This document shows positions 8,578 to 16,821 of a stretch of DNA of 27,006 bases, in pieces. The stretch comes from a virus. Both the position numbers and the translations under genes were made by a program. The stretch is taken from the IMG/VR virus record IMGVR_UViG_3300020020_000141, positions 1 to 27,006 of that record; one strand, 5' to 3'. The stretch's first letter is position 1, and each line of letters begins with the position of its first letter. The notes below the pieces were generated by a model. That model saw nothing but the letters and a program-made list of their open reading frames with translations. It ran no database searches and had not been told where the DNA came from.

Positions 8578-9843
8578 ATGAAACAATTCATAGGTTTTAA
8601 AGCCAATGCAACTGCTAAACTTCTCGGAACAAATGCAGTTCCGGATACTATAGGTGGTGCAACTTCTCCTGAGATGTTAGGAACAGCACTTCCTGGTGCT
8701 TATGGAATAAGTAAAACTACAGGTTTACTAATTCCACTTCCTGATAATACTGCATTATTGACAGTTGATAAATTTGTAATAGCAAGAGGTAATCCGAAAG
8801 ATAGTAACCCTAATGATACGGATGATACCAAAGAAGGAGCTACTATTTCAGATGAAATTGATCGTAGAAATTTTACGGTTAAAAAATATGTTGCTGTTGC
8901 AGGTGCAGCTAAAGTAATTACTTTAGGTAGTACTGGTAATAACCTTGTTGGTGGTGTTAATACCGTTGCAGGTGCTACTGCAGGAGTTACTATTGTAGAT
9001 ACTGCTCCAAACATTATGACTGATTGGAAAGTAAGAACGTATGAAGTAAAACCTGCAATTGGTTCTTCCGGTACTGTTGTAGCTACAGCATTAGCGGCTA
9101 AGATTATGGCTGACTCTGACCGTCTAGTTGATGCTGTTGGTACTGGTGAAACTTTAGTTCTAACTCATAGAAAAAAAGGTCTTGCTTTTGATGCTCATGG
9201 TACAGATGGAACTGTTTGCGAAGGTTGTGCTAAAGCTATAACTACTAAACCGATTAGTGTAGATAATACTGTTGCCAGTATGAGAGAGTTAGAACTTGAA
9301 TGTGCAGGCTATCAAGGTAATACTCGCAGAGGTGATGGTCAACTAGGAGATATTCTTCCTTATACTCAAGTTGATATTGATGCTGCTACTTCTACTCCTA
9401 GCGGTTTCGTAGTATATCATATTACTTGGGAACGTAATGTTCAACGTCAAGGTGCTCCTGTAGATGCTAGAGCTTCTCGTTTCTTACGTCTATATTTAGC
9501 TGTACCTTCTTTTAGTGCAGGAATGATAGCAGGTCTTGATGCATTATTTGGTGCTGCTATGATTACTGTTGCTGGTCTCTTTGAAGAAGATGAAGAAGGA
9601 ACTCCTTTATTAGAAGGAAAAGAAGCAGATGCAGAAAGAAAAAGATTTGAAAAAGAAGCTAAAGAAGTAGAGAAAGAAGAGAAAGAAAGAGAAAAAGCTT
9701 CACAACTTCCTGCGGAACAACCTCAAAGAGAAAGAGGACATGCTGAACAACTTCCTGCTGAACAAACCCCAAGAGAAAAACAAGAACAAAAAGAAAGAGA
9801 AGAACGGGAAAAAGCTGCACATAGAGATGCACACAAACATTAA
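8578..9843 (+). CDS. Structural protein with beta-rich body and repetitive charged C-terminal tail
   Basis: 421 residues. Residues 1-330 are rich in Gly, Ala, Thr and Val, with no obvious charge clusters, and look like stacked beta-domains. A single Cys pair occurs in VCEGCAK near residue 215, followed by a conserved-looking segment with ITWERNVQRQG and RASRFLRLYLAVP. From about residue 335 the composition changes abruptly to Glu/Lys/Arg/Gln (an extended helix), with two copies of a 10-residue unit QLPAEQ-x-x-RE spaced 15 residues apart (376-385 and 391-400), ending in a His/Lys-rich KAAHRDAHKH. It is the last gene before a strong terminator, so it closes the head module. Head decoration or auxiliary capsid protein is plausible; no homologue is recognised. 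Confidence 0.5.
   Translation: MKQFIGFKANATAKLLGTNAVPDTIGGATSPEMLGTALPGAYGISKTTGLLIPLPDNTALLTVDKFVIARGNPKDSNPNDTDDTKEGATISDEIDRRNFTVKKYVAVAGAAKVITLGSTGNNLVGGVNTVAGATAGVTIVDTAPNIMTDWKVRTYEVKPAIGSSGTVVATALAAKIMADSDRLVDAVGTGETLVLTHRKKGLAFDAHGTDGTVCEGCAKAITTKPISVDNTVASMRELELECAGYQGNTRRGDGQLGDILPYTQVDIDAATSTPSGFVVYHITWERNVQRQGAPVDARASRFLRLYLAVPSFSAGMIAGLDALFGAAMITVAGLFEEDEEGTPLLEGKEADAERKRFEKEAKEVEKEEKEREKASQLPAEQPQRERGHAEQLPAEQTPREKQEQKEREEREKAAHRDAHKH
9703..9780 (+). repeat. Imperfect direct repeat in charged tail
   Basis: Two copies of a ~33-base unit (9703-9735 and 9748-9780), 45 bases apart, both beginning CAACTTCCTGC and ending AGAGAAA. They encode the two QLPAEQ-x-x-RE units of the charged tail. 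In-frame period of 15 residues. Confidence 0.8.
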
Positions 9844-9863
9844 TATTTACTGGTGTTCATAAC

Positions 9864-9897
9864 ATATAGGGAGATAGAAATGTCTCCCTATATTTTT
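9864..9897 (+). terminator. Strong intrinsic terminator between head and fibre modules
   Basis: A perfect 11-bp stem (9864-9874 with 9883-9893, arms ATATAGGGAGA and TCTCCCTATAT) with an 8-base loop, followed by TTTTT (9893-9897). This is the best terminator in the window. Only 21 bases separate the U-tract from the next ATG, leaving little room for a promoter after it. Confidence 0.85.
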
Positions 9898-9918
9898 ACC
9901 ATTTAATTCGATACGAAA

Positions 9919-10626
9919 ATGGACGTAATAATAACCTGTGCAATTGCCGAAACATCTGTAACCTTACATAATGCAACGGTTTATCCTCCACACGTGAGAA
10001 GCGATTATGCTGCTCTTATGTATGTTAATGCCAAAAGAACTACAGGAGATTCTCCTTTAATTGTAAATACTCCTAATGCTCTTACTACTAATGACTGGGT
10101 ATTTGACCCTATGGCTGATAATTATTATAAAGCCGAATTGCTTATGATACCTACTTGGACTACTGCTGTTAGTGGTCCTAATGGAGCTGAATATAATCAA
10201 CATCCTATAACTGCTGGAACTCTTGTATATTATAATGGTACGTTTTATCGTGCTGTAAATGAAATACTATTTAATGGAACTTATACTACTCCTGATATTG
10301 ATTATAATAATTGGGAAATACTTGATATCACAAATATCGAAGATGTTTATGATGAATTAATGATGCCTTATTTTCCTCCTTATGCTCAAACCTTTTATGG
10401 TTTTAAAGAGTTTGTATTTTATAATAACCTTGTATATGCATTTCTGAATCTCTCTGCTGAGATTACTAAGAGTTGTAATATATGTGCTAATCCACAAATT
10501 GAAGAACTACGTTGCCTAAGAGATAAATACGAAAGTGTTGAACTTGCTGTTGCAGCAGGTAATTACTCAGGAGCACAAACTATTATCGAATCATCTGAAA
10601 ACCTTGTTAATTCCTGCTCATGCTAA
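9919..10626 (+). CDS. Fibre-module protein with carbohydrate-binding-like segment
   Basis: 235 residues, first gene of the fibre module. The overall family is not recognised. Residues 100-132 follow the pattern G-x-x-V-x-Y-x-x-x-x-Y-x-A-x-x ... W (GTLVYYNGTFYRAVN, then NNWE), which resembles the small aromatic three-stranded carbohydrate-binding fold of chitin-binding type 3 / CBM5-12 domains; this is a similarity of pattern only. The C-terminus has Cys at 186, 189, 199, 233 and 235 (SCNIC, RC, CSC), which could bind metal or form disulfides. A helix-like region (IEELRCLRDKYESVELAVAAG) lies between them. Its last 7 bases overlap the next gene, implying translational coupling and perhaps a joint complex. 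Possible fibre adaptor or base. Confidence 0.5.
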   Translation: MDVIITCAIAETSVTLHNATVYPPHVRSDYAALMYVNAKRTTGDSPLIVNTPNALTTNDWVFDPMADNYYKAELLMIPTWTTAVSGPNGAEYNQHPITAGTLVYYNGTFYRAVNEILFNGTYTTPDIDYNNWEILDITNIEDVYDELMMPYFPPYAQTFYGFKEFVFYNNLVYAFLNLSAEITKSCNICANPQIEELRCLRDKYESVELAVAAGNYSGAQTIIESSENLVNSCSC

Positions 10627-11063
10627 CAATTGCTCAAGTAGATTTATTTCAGGCGCAACTTCAAACTAAGATGCTTGAAGTGGCTCTTGAACAAGCTAAA
10701 GCTGAACTTAATGATGACTATGAATGTGCCAAAGTTCATCAATGTACTTACAGGTTTCTAACTATATATTATGCTGTTTTTACTAATCCTCTTTTTAATT
10801 ATACTATGGCTGAAACGGAAGCCATGATTAATTGGATTAGTACTATTACAATGTTGAATGAAGTAGTTCCAGTATCATTTACTAACTACACAACTATAAA
10901 TACGGGTACAGACCATACACATAGTATCTCTCAGATTATAGGATTGCAAGCTGCGTTAGATGATTTGCAATTACAGATAGATAATATTCAAGCTACCGAT
11001 ATAGAAATTATAGGAGGTGGGTCTGCTAATGTAACTGATTTTTATCCTCCATATCAATATTAA
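10620..11063 (+). CDS. Small fibre-neck or fibre-adaptor protein
   Basis: 147 residues; the start codon overlaps the last 7 bases of the previous gene. The N-terminal 40 residues form a likely helix (QVDLFQAQLQTKMLEVALEQ). At residues 99-115 there is HTHSISQIIGLQAALDD, which strongly resembles the H-x-H ... G-L-Q-x-A-L-D motif found in the neck of many trimeric phage tail fibres, where a short triple coiled coil follows a metal-binding His region. A Gly-rich stop (IIGGGSAN) and an aromatic end FYPPYQY close the protein. This suggests a trimeric neck or adaptor that carries the following fibres. The motif is visible; the precise role is inferred. Confidence 0.6.
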   Translation: MLTIAQVDLFQAQLQTKMLEVALEQAKAELNDDYECAKVHQCTYRFLTIYYAVFTNPLFNYTMAETEAMINWISTITMLNEVVPVSFTNYTTINTGTDHTHSISQIIGLQAALDDLQLQIDNIQATDIEIIGGGSANVTDFYPPYQY

Positions 11064-11076
11064 TTAAGATAAAATT

Positions 11077-12249
11077 ATGCCTACACAATATAAAACACGA
11101 ATTCTTTTACGTACTGATACAAGTAGTAATTGGACTAGTATGAACCCTACTCTTAAACTTGGAGAGATGGGTTTTGCTATAGACAATGGTGTTGTAATTG
11201 GCGGTAAGGTAGGAATGGATAAAACATGGAATTCTACACCATTTCATTTTACAGCCTTTCAACCTATTGTAACTAATTACGGTAGAAATCTTGATGAAGG
11301 TAAAAGTGGACCTCCCTATAATGCACAACATAATTTCCAAACTGAGACTGAAGCTTGGGAATATGTTCTATATCCTTATTCACCACCATCTGTAGGAATG
11401 CCTGCTAGTATTATATGGGATGCAGAAGTAGGAGATACTTTTAATAACTATGCTCCTGTTGGACAAGCTGGTACTTATCCTTTTGATTTTTATGTTTATA
11501 ATACTCCAACTCTATTTCCTGAAAAAGTATCAGGAGTAGATAAAAAGGTATACTACGTTTCTACTCCTTTTGCTCCTGTTACTCCTCTTCAAATTATAGG
11601 AGGTACTGCTACTAAATATGCATTGACAGACCAGACTAGTAATACCGCATATCAAGTTCATAATGCTCCTATTAAAGCTAACCGTGATACAACTGGTACA
11701 GAAAACGTATTTACTGCATTTGTTAGAGGTAAGAAAGATCCTACTAATGTTAATAGTGTATATCAAGCAAGTGCCTATGTAAGATTTAGAATACGTTCTA
11801 ATGCTTTCTTATGGAAATCAAATGATGAACTTCTTAATCCTGGTACTTATACTGATGCTCAACTATCTAGTATATTAAGAAGCCTAGGTTCATCTGGAGA
11901 TATGGCTGGGGTTAGATATAATAATATGGCTGATGGTAGTGGTAGCAAAATATTTAACGGAGGTAATACTATAACTTGGAATACAACAGCTCTTACTAGT
12001 ATTGTACCTGCTCCTCCGGCTGCTGCTGGACATGGAGGATTCTTTAATATTTGTATAGCTGTTCCTTCAGGTGCAGGATTACCTATTGTGTATAATGCTG
12101 CATCTGACCCTTCTAATCCTATGACGTTTAGTACACCACGTAATTTCATGTATAGTAATGGTACTGCAACTGGTGCAAAAGCTATTCCATATACTTTATA
12201 TTTGGTTGCTCAACCAATTACAGGAACATTATCAGTTAAAATGATATAA
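11077..12249 (+). CDS. Fibre protein with Mtd-like N-terminal domain
   Basis: 390 residues. Residues ~6-56 carry a motif common at the start of phage fibre and hyaluronidase-type proteins and seen in the N-terminal domain of the Bordetella phage Mtd adhesin: KTRILLRTDTSSNW, NPTLKLGEMGFA, then KVG and TWNSTPF. In known fibres this region forms a small trimeric domain at the virion-proximal end. The rest is beta-rich with many Pro, Gly and Thr (PFAPVTPLQIIGGTATKYAL, then SIVPAPPAAAGHGG) and ends in a short LSVKMI strand. No catalytic motif is visible. It sits directly after the neck-like protein and 9 bases before another fibre gene, so it likely contributes a receptor-binding or connector segment. 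crAss-like phages carry both head and tail fibres, so attachment site is not decided. Confidence 0.65.
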   Translation: MPTQYKTRILLRTDTSSNWTSMNPTLKLGEMGFAIDNGVVIGGKVGMDKTWNSTPFHFTAFQPIVTNYGRNLDEGKSGPPYNAQHNFQTETEAWEYVLYPYSPPSVGMPASIIWDAEVGDTFNNYAPVGQAGTYPFDFYVYNTPTLFPEKVSGVDKKVYYVSTPFAPVTPLQIIGGTATKYALTDQTSNTAYQVHNAPIKANRDTTGTENVFTAFVRGKKDPTNVNSVYQASAYVRFRIRSNAFLWKSNDELLNPGTYTDAQLSSILRSLGSSGDMAGVRYNNMADGSGSKIFNGGNTITWNTTALTSIVPAPPAAAGHGGFFNICIAVPSGAGLPIVYNAASDPSNPMTFSTPRNFMYSNGTATGAKAIPYTLYLVAQPITGTLSVKMI

Positions 12250-12258
12250 GATATAGTT

Positions 12259-13380
12259 ATGCCATATACAGGTTCATATACAGATTATATTGCCAATCAA
12301 CCTAGACCAGATGCTCCTGGTAATGTTAGTTGGACACAAACACTTCTTATTCAGAATTACGCTGCCGATTTACCTATTGCAATTGATAAGGAGATTAAAG
12401 GAGGTCTACATAGAGTTAAATATCGTTCTCAACTTTATAATTCTAATTATGATGGTATCTTTACTACTCGTAGAGTTAAAGGTATGATTTGCTTTGTAGA
12501 ATTAGAAGATGATGATACTGTATGCGGGAAATATTATTCTCTTGCAATGCTTCCTGGAACTACTGCTGACCAATGGAAAGAGGTAGGTTCTGGTGCTGCA
12601 GTTACATTAAATAATCCTAAAACTGTTCCTAATTTAGCTGCTAGAACTGCTTTAGAAACAACTGCACTTCCGGGTACAGCTACTACCCAAGCCGGTAATA
12701 AGACAGTTAATGGGGTAGGTACTAATTGGACTACTTCCCTTGCAATTGGAGAAGAGTTTAGATTTGGTAGTACTGAGTATTATTTTGTAGAGAGTATTAC
12801 AAATGATACCAGTATGAAAACTACTGTTAATACACTTGCGCATAGCAATGAAATTATATATAAAATAACTGTTCAACCTAATGATTTTGTTAACGTAACT
12901 GATGCTCGTACTCCTGCTGAAGTTACAGCTAACGTACCTGCTTACTCTGCATCTTTTATTTGGGATGGTACTCAATGGTTACGCATATATCCTTATGCAG
13001 CAGACCCTCATAGCCACGTTCAAAATACTGATAGTTATATTATGATATATGGTTCTCCTATGAGTGGAGATTCCATTTGGGGTACTATAATGGATACCAG
13101 TTATCGTAAATACTATAATGACCTTGCAGATTTACAAACTGCTGCTGATGGTCCTGTAGTTGATAATAATGGTACAGAAGCTTTTACTTCTAAAAGAGTT
13201 GCACAAGAACTATTATTAAGACCTGCTTCTGATCCAGTTAATGGAGATGATAATTATTATCTAAATCAGAAAGGTGAATGGGCTATTCCTCCTGGTGGTG
13301 ATGGAAATGGAACTCCTTTAAAAACAGGCGATATACTTGGTGGCGGTGGAGCAGATAAAACATATTTTGGAGAGGTGTAA
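12259..13380 (+). CDS. Fibre shaft protein
   Basis: 373 residues. The N-terminus (MPYTGSYTDYIANQPRP) is unrecognised. Residues ~140-200 form a beta-domain with KTVNGVGTNWT ... LAIGEEFRFG ... VESITNDTSM, a pattern (V-x-G-x-G-T-x-W, later a G-x-x-F and a V-x-x-I) that recurs in phage fibre and tail-spike proteins. A His pair (H251, H253 in DPHSHV) is followed by a beta segment. Near the end, NYYLNQKGEW at 333-341 is the hallmark of fibre tips that repeat a Y/F-L-x-x-x-G-x-W unit before a Gly/Pro-rich linker, and the last 20 residues are Gly-rich. The stop lies 2 bases before the next fibre gene, so it probably works with the paralogous array. Confidence 0.6.
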   Translation: MPYTGSYTDYIANQPRPDAPGNVSWTQTLLIQNYAADLPIAIDKEIKGGLHRVKYRSQLYNSNYDGIFTTRRVKGMICFVELEDDDTVCGKYYSLAMLPGTTADQWKEVGSGAAVTLNNPKTVPNLAARTALETTALPGTATTQAGNKTVNGVGTNWTTSLAIGEEFRFGSTEYYFVESITNDTSMKTTVNTLAHSNEIIYKITVQPNDFVNVTDARTPAEVTANVPAYSASFIWDGTQWLRIYPYAADPHSHVQNTDSYIMIYGSPMSGDSIWGTIMDTSYRKYYNDLADLQTAADGPVVDNNGTEAFTSKRVAQELLLRPASDPVNGDDNYYLNQKGEWAIPPGGDGNGTPLKTGDILGGGGADKTYFGEV

Positions 13381-13382
13381 TT

Positions 13383-15425
13383 ATGGCTACATATAAAGTA
13401 AAACTAGCATGTCGGAAAGATAATGAAACTAATTGGAATAATGAAAACCCAACTCTCATTAGTGGAGAGTTGGGCATTGCTACGCATAATGTAAAAGGTA
13501 CAGAACTTGTAAAAGGCATAAAGGTTGGAGCAGGTTTAGCATGGATAGATACTGATTATGTTTCATTAGTTGATGTAGATAGTCTTGTTCCCCTTGTGAT
13601 GAACTCATTTGGAGACTCTCCTTCTATTAACTTTTATTATGATTCTACTGATGGTCTTTATAAATTTGAAGTATTAACTGAAGGAATTGACCATATTACA
13701 GATGTTACTCATGCTGATATTTTGGCTAAAATAAATGCAGGTACGTTAACTATAAGTAGTTTCTATAGAATTACTGATTATCGGACAGTTCATATGATTC
13801 CTTATACTAATGTAGCACCTAGTATAGCAGCTATTAATACAGGTCCTGAAGAACCACTTGTTATGCAAGCTATTAATATAAATGCATTATCTAGTGTTGC
13901 TCAATCTGCATTATATCCTCAAGATGTTATCTATTATGATGTAATGAATGTTTTATGTGAGGATGGTATTACTCCAAGAAAAGGTAAAATAACTTATAGA
14001 AAAGATACTGCAAAAAATCTTGAAACTTATTATGATTTTAGAAACGTTAAGTTTAGACGTTGGAAAGTTAATCCTGCTGCATGGGTAGCAGGTACTCCTT
14101 ATTCAAGAGGTGCAGCAGTTTTAGCTTCTGATGGTGGTGTCTATGTTTCAAAGAAATTTGGTAGTAATTCAAATGTAGGAAATGACCCTAATTTAGCAGC
14201 ATATACAACACCAGGAAATCCAGCACCTTCAGAATGGGCAGTTAAAACAGATGCAAATTGGCTTAAAGTATTAGTACCAAGTCGTACTTTTTATTTAAGT
14301 ACAAGTCCAGTATCCTTTCCTTTAGGCTTTGCAACTATTCCTGCATTAGCAACTGATTTTCAAGATTCTTATACTTTCACCACAAGTATAGCCGGAAGTG
14401 GTGGGGGAGCAATGCGGAATATTTCAATAGGTTTAGCTTCAACATATAATAATATAATCTTTATAGATAGTTCTGTTAATGGAACAAGTCCTGCAAATTC
14501 AGCCGGTGATGGTAATTCATTTCACGATAATACATTTGATTTGAATTGTACCAATATGACTTTCACCAATGGGAATGTTTTTGGAAATAGCTTTGGGCAA
14601 TTATGTACAAGTAATATAATTCAAGGTGGATTTAATTTTAATCTTTGTGATAATAATTTTTCTTATAATCATTTTGTATTAGTTAGGTCGGGTGGTTATG
14701 CCCCTGTAAATAGAAATTTCTTTGCTTCAAGTTGTACTTATAATATTTTTAATCCTGAAACTCAATATAATGAATTTGAAGGACTTATTTTTCAAAATTC
14801 ATTTGAAGTACAAACTTCTGCTAATGAAATGCGAGGTTCAAGTTATCAATGCAATTTTGGTTATGGGTGGAAAAGCAATAAAACAGAAGAAACATATCAA
14901 CTTCAATGTGGCAATACTTGTGAATATAATAGATTCAGTGCAAGAATAAGTAATATAATTATAGGTAATGCTTATAGGCATAATACAGCAACTAATTTAA
15001 ATGGAACTGCATTAGGGAATTCTGTAATTGGAAATAACGTTCAGCAAAATGTAATTGATGGAATGCAAACTAATATGAATTTACCTGATGGATTTCAGTT
15101 CAATTCAATTAAAGGGGTATTTGCAGCCGGAACTACCTTTGCAATAAACAGCAGCAAAAACACTTTTAATAATGATTTTGGAGGAGGTACTTTAGCAATA
15201 CCACTTAATCTTAATAATTGTGTATTTAATAAGCCAGTATCAGGAATGCAGGTAGCTAATACAGGAGTAGTTCTTAATGGTATTATAAGTCTTGTATCTA
15301 TTACTTCTAAGACTTTTCCTATATCATTAACTAATGAGGTAATATCTGCTATATCACCTGATGGTTCTTTATGGGCACATGGAACAGACGATACAGGACA
15401 CGTAACCGCTGAAAAAATTGTATAG
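13383..15425 (+). CDS. Array fibre 1: Mtd-like N-terminus plus beta-helix adhesin
   Basis: 680 residues, the longest of four tandem paralogues. Residues ~4-60 are an Mtd-like virion-proximal motif (TNWNNENPTLISGELG), absent from the other three. A module shared by all four follows: an FYRITDYRTVHMIPYT-type segment, CEDG at 192-195, KITYRKDT, and FRRWK at 224-228, then a W/Y-rich insert (about 232-275) of carbohydrate-binding type. Residues ~340-630 are a repetitive Asn/Phe/Gly-rich region (units such as GNSFG and NTFNN) typical of a right-handed beta-helix, as in phage tailspikes. The C-terminal cap SPDGSLW (658-664) and DDTGH is shared with the others. Likely a trimeric receptor-binding protein; no lyase or hydrolase residues can be assigned. 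It ends in TAG, two bases before the next gene. Confidence 0.7.
   Translation: MATYKVKLACRKDNETNWNNENPTLISGELGIATHNVKGTELVKGIKVGAGLAWIDTDYVSLVDVDSLVPLVMNSFGDSPSINFYYDSTDGLYKFEVLTEGIDHITDVTHADILAKINAGTLTISSFYRITDYRTVHMIPYTNVAPSIAAINTGPEEPLVMQAININALSSVAQSALYPQDVIYYDVMNVLCEDGITPRKGKITYRKDTAKNLETYYDFRNVKFRRWKVNPAAWVAGTPYSRGAAVLASDGGVYVSKKFGSNSNVGNDPNLAAYTTPGNPAPSEWAVKTDANWLKVLVPSRTFYLSTSPVSFPLGFATIPALATDFQDSYTFTTSIAGSGGGAMRNISIGLASTYNNIIFIDSSVNGTSPANSAGDGNSFHDNTFDLNCTNMTFTNGNVFGNSFGQLCTSNIIQGGFNFNLCDNNFSYNHFVLVRSGGYAPVNRNFFASSCTYNIFNPETQYNEFEGLIFQNSFEVQTSANEMRGSSYQCNFGYGWKSNKTEETYQLQCGNTCEYNRFSARISNIIIGNAYRHNTATNLNGTALGNSVIGNNVQQNVIDGMQTNMNLPDGFQFNSIKGVFAAGTTFAINSSKNTFNNDFGGGTLAIPLNLNNCVFNKPVSGMQVANTGVVLNGIISLVSITSKTFPISLTNEVISAISPDGSLWAHGTDDTGHVTAEKIV
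13448..13474 (+). other. Intragenic 10-bp perfect hairpin in first array fibre
   Basis: Stem 13448-13457 with 13465-13474 (arms CCCAACTCTC and GAGAGTTGGG) and 7-base loop ATTAGTG, 65 bases after the start codon, within the codons for the NPTLISGELG motif. No U-tract follows. Confidence 0.55.
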
Positions 15426-15427
15426 CT

Positions 15428-16819
15428 ATGACAAAGATAAAACAAGCACTGCTAACTGAGGCAACTCCTCCTGTTTCCGGTACATATACTGCTATTGCTG
15501 CATTAAAGAGTTCTAATAGTCTAGTTCCTGGAGCTTATTATACTATAACTGATTTCCAAACTATTCATATTATACCTAATACTTCTGCTTTATGTGTACA
15601 AGGTACAGTATATGAAATTAAAACAAATTGGACTAATACTTTATCAGAAGGAGTAGAACCATTAACTTTAATAGCTTTAAGTAATAATACTTTTGGAGGA
15701 AGTGTAACTTCTCTTAATAATCCTACTGATCAAATCTTATATGATTTTACTAAGAATCTTTGTGAAGATGGAGTAACAGCAAGGAAGGGTCAGATAACTT
15801 ATAGGAAAAATACTACTTATAATATCGAAGCCTATTTCGATTGGATGAATCATAGATTCAGAAGATGGAAAATTAATCCTCAAATTTATAATGCAGCTAC
15901 TACTTATAATGCTAATGATATTGTAGCAGATGTAAATACAATTTACATTTGTCAGCAGAATGGTACGGTTGGAATACCATTAGGAAGCGATGTAAAAAGA
16001 TGGCTTACTTTATATGATAGAACTGGGTTCTCAGGTTATGGAATTCTTACGGATTGGGTTGCTACAACACCAACCAATTTTAAAATTGCCGGTTATGCCG
16101 TACCAGTTGATTCTTCAAGTTTTGGCGATTTTCTTGCAATTAGCAGAGCAATTGGAGCAGATGGTAGGTCGCATAGTTTAATACTTTCACAAGGAGTTTT
16201 AAATAATATTTCAATTGGCAAATGTGTAACCGATCCTAATCTATACAATAATATTGTTATCTGTATTGGAAATACTGCTTTTGGATTTTACTGTAAAAAT
16301 GTACGATTTGCTGCGAATTGTAAAAACATGACTTTTAGTTTTGCTTTGGAAGATTCTACTTTCCATGCTGCTTGCTATGATAATCTATTTAGATATGCTA
16401 TAATTTCAAGTCAATTTTTTGGACCTGTTTATAATTGTTGCTTATTATATCACTTCCAAAAGGTAGTAGCAATGAGTGAATTTATGAATAATGTAGGTTC
16501 ATTTTCATATTGCTTTTTTGGTAGATTTGTTTACAATAGTCATTTCAATAGTGGTGCTTCAAATTTTGTATGTACTAATGAAATTGAAGGTTGCAAGTTT
16601 GGAGCAGGAATTGGACGTTTAGATGCAGTTCAACTTTATAAATCTAATTTTTGGGGAGTTCTAACTGATATTAAATTTACTGTTGGAGTAAGAAATGTAA
16701 CTCTAAATGGAACTTATGATGGCTACAATAAAGTAGTTAATATGGTTTCTCCTGATGGCTCTCTTTGGGCTAGTGCTATTGATGATACTGGACACTTTTC
16801 ACCTGAAAAACTTATATAA
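15428..16819 (+). CDS. Array fibre 2: beta-helix adhesin, Cys-rich middle
   Basis: 463 residues. It starts straight at the shared module, without the Mtd-like leader of array fibre 1: SLVPGAYYTITDFQTIHI near residues 30-50, CEDG at 112-115, QITYRKN, and FRRWK at 144-148, then a Y/W-rich insert (NAATTYNANDIV ... IYICQQNG ... W). Residues ~255-430 form the variable middle; short strands alternate with turns as in a beta-helix, but with 13 Cys in the whole protein, many about 9-21 residues apart, instead of long Asn ladders. The C-terminal cap SPDGSLW (441-447) and DDTGH matches array fibre 1. Likely a trimeric adhesin with its own receptor range. Two bases separate it from genes on either side. 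Disulfides would need oxidising conditions; the Cys may simply be buried. Confidence 0.7.
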   Translation: MTKIKQALLTEATPPVSGTYTAIAALKSSNSLVPGAYYTITDFQTIHIIPNTSALCVQGTVYEIKTNWTNTLSEGVEPLTLIALSNNTFGGSVTSLNNPTDQILYDFTKNLCEDGVTARKGQITYRKNTTYNIEAYFDWMNHRFRRWKINPQIYNAATTYNANDIVADVNTIYICQQNGTVGIPLGSDVKRWLTLYDRTGFSGYGILTDWVATTPTNFKIAGYAVPVDSSSFGDFLAISRAIGADGRSHSLILSQGVLNNISIGKCVTDPNLYNNIVICIGNTAFGFYCKNVRFAANCKNMTFSFALEDSTFHAACYDNLFRYAIISSQFFGPVYNCCLLYHFQKVVAMSEFMNNVGSFSYCFFGRFVYNSHFNSGASNFVCTNEIEGCKFGAGIGRLDAVQLYKSNFWGVLTDIKFTVGVRNVTLNGTYDGYNKVVNMVSPDGSLWASAIDDTGHFSPEKLI

Positions 16820-16821
16820 TC

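Noticed and set aside
9864-9874. TATAGGGAGA at 9865-9874 is identical to the start region of a T7 RNA polymerase promoter.
   Set aside because: The upstream specificity bases do not match (only the last ten bases plus chance positions agree), and these bases are one arm of a perfect terminator stem, which explains them.
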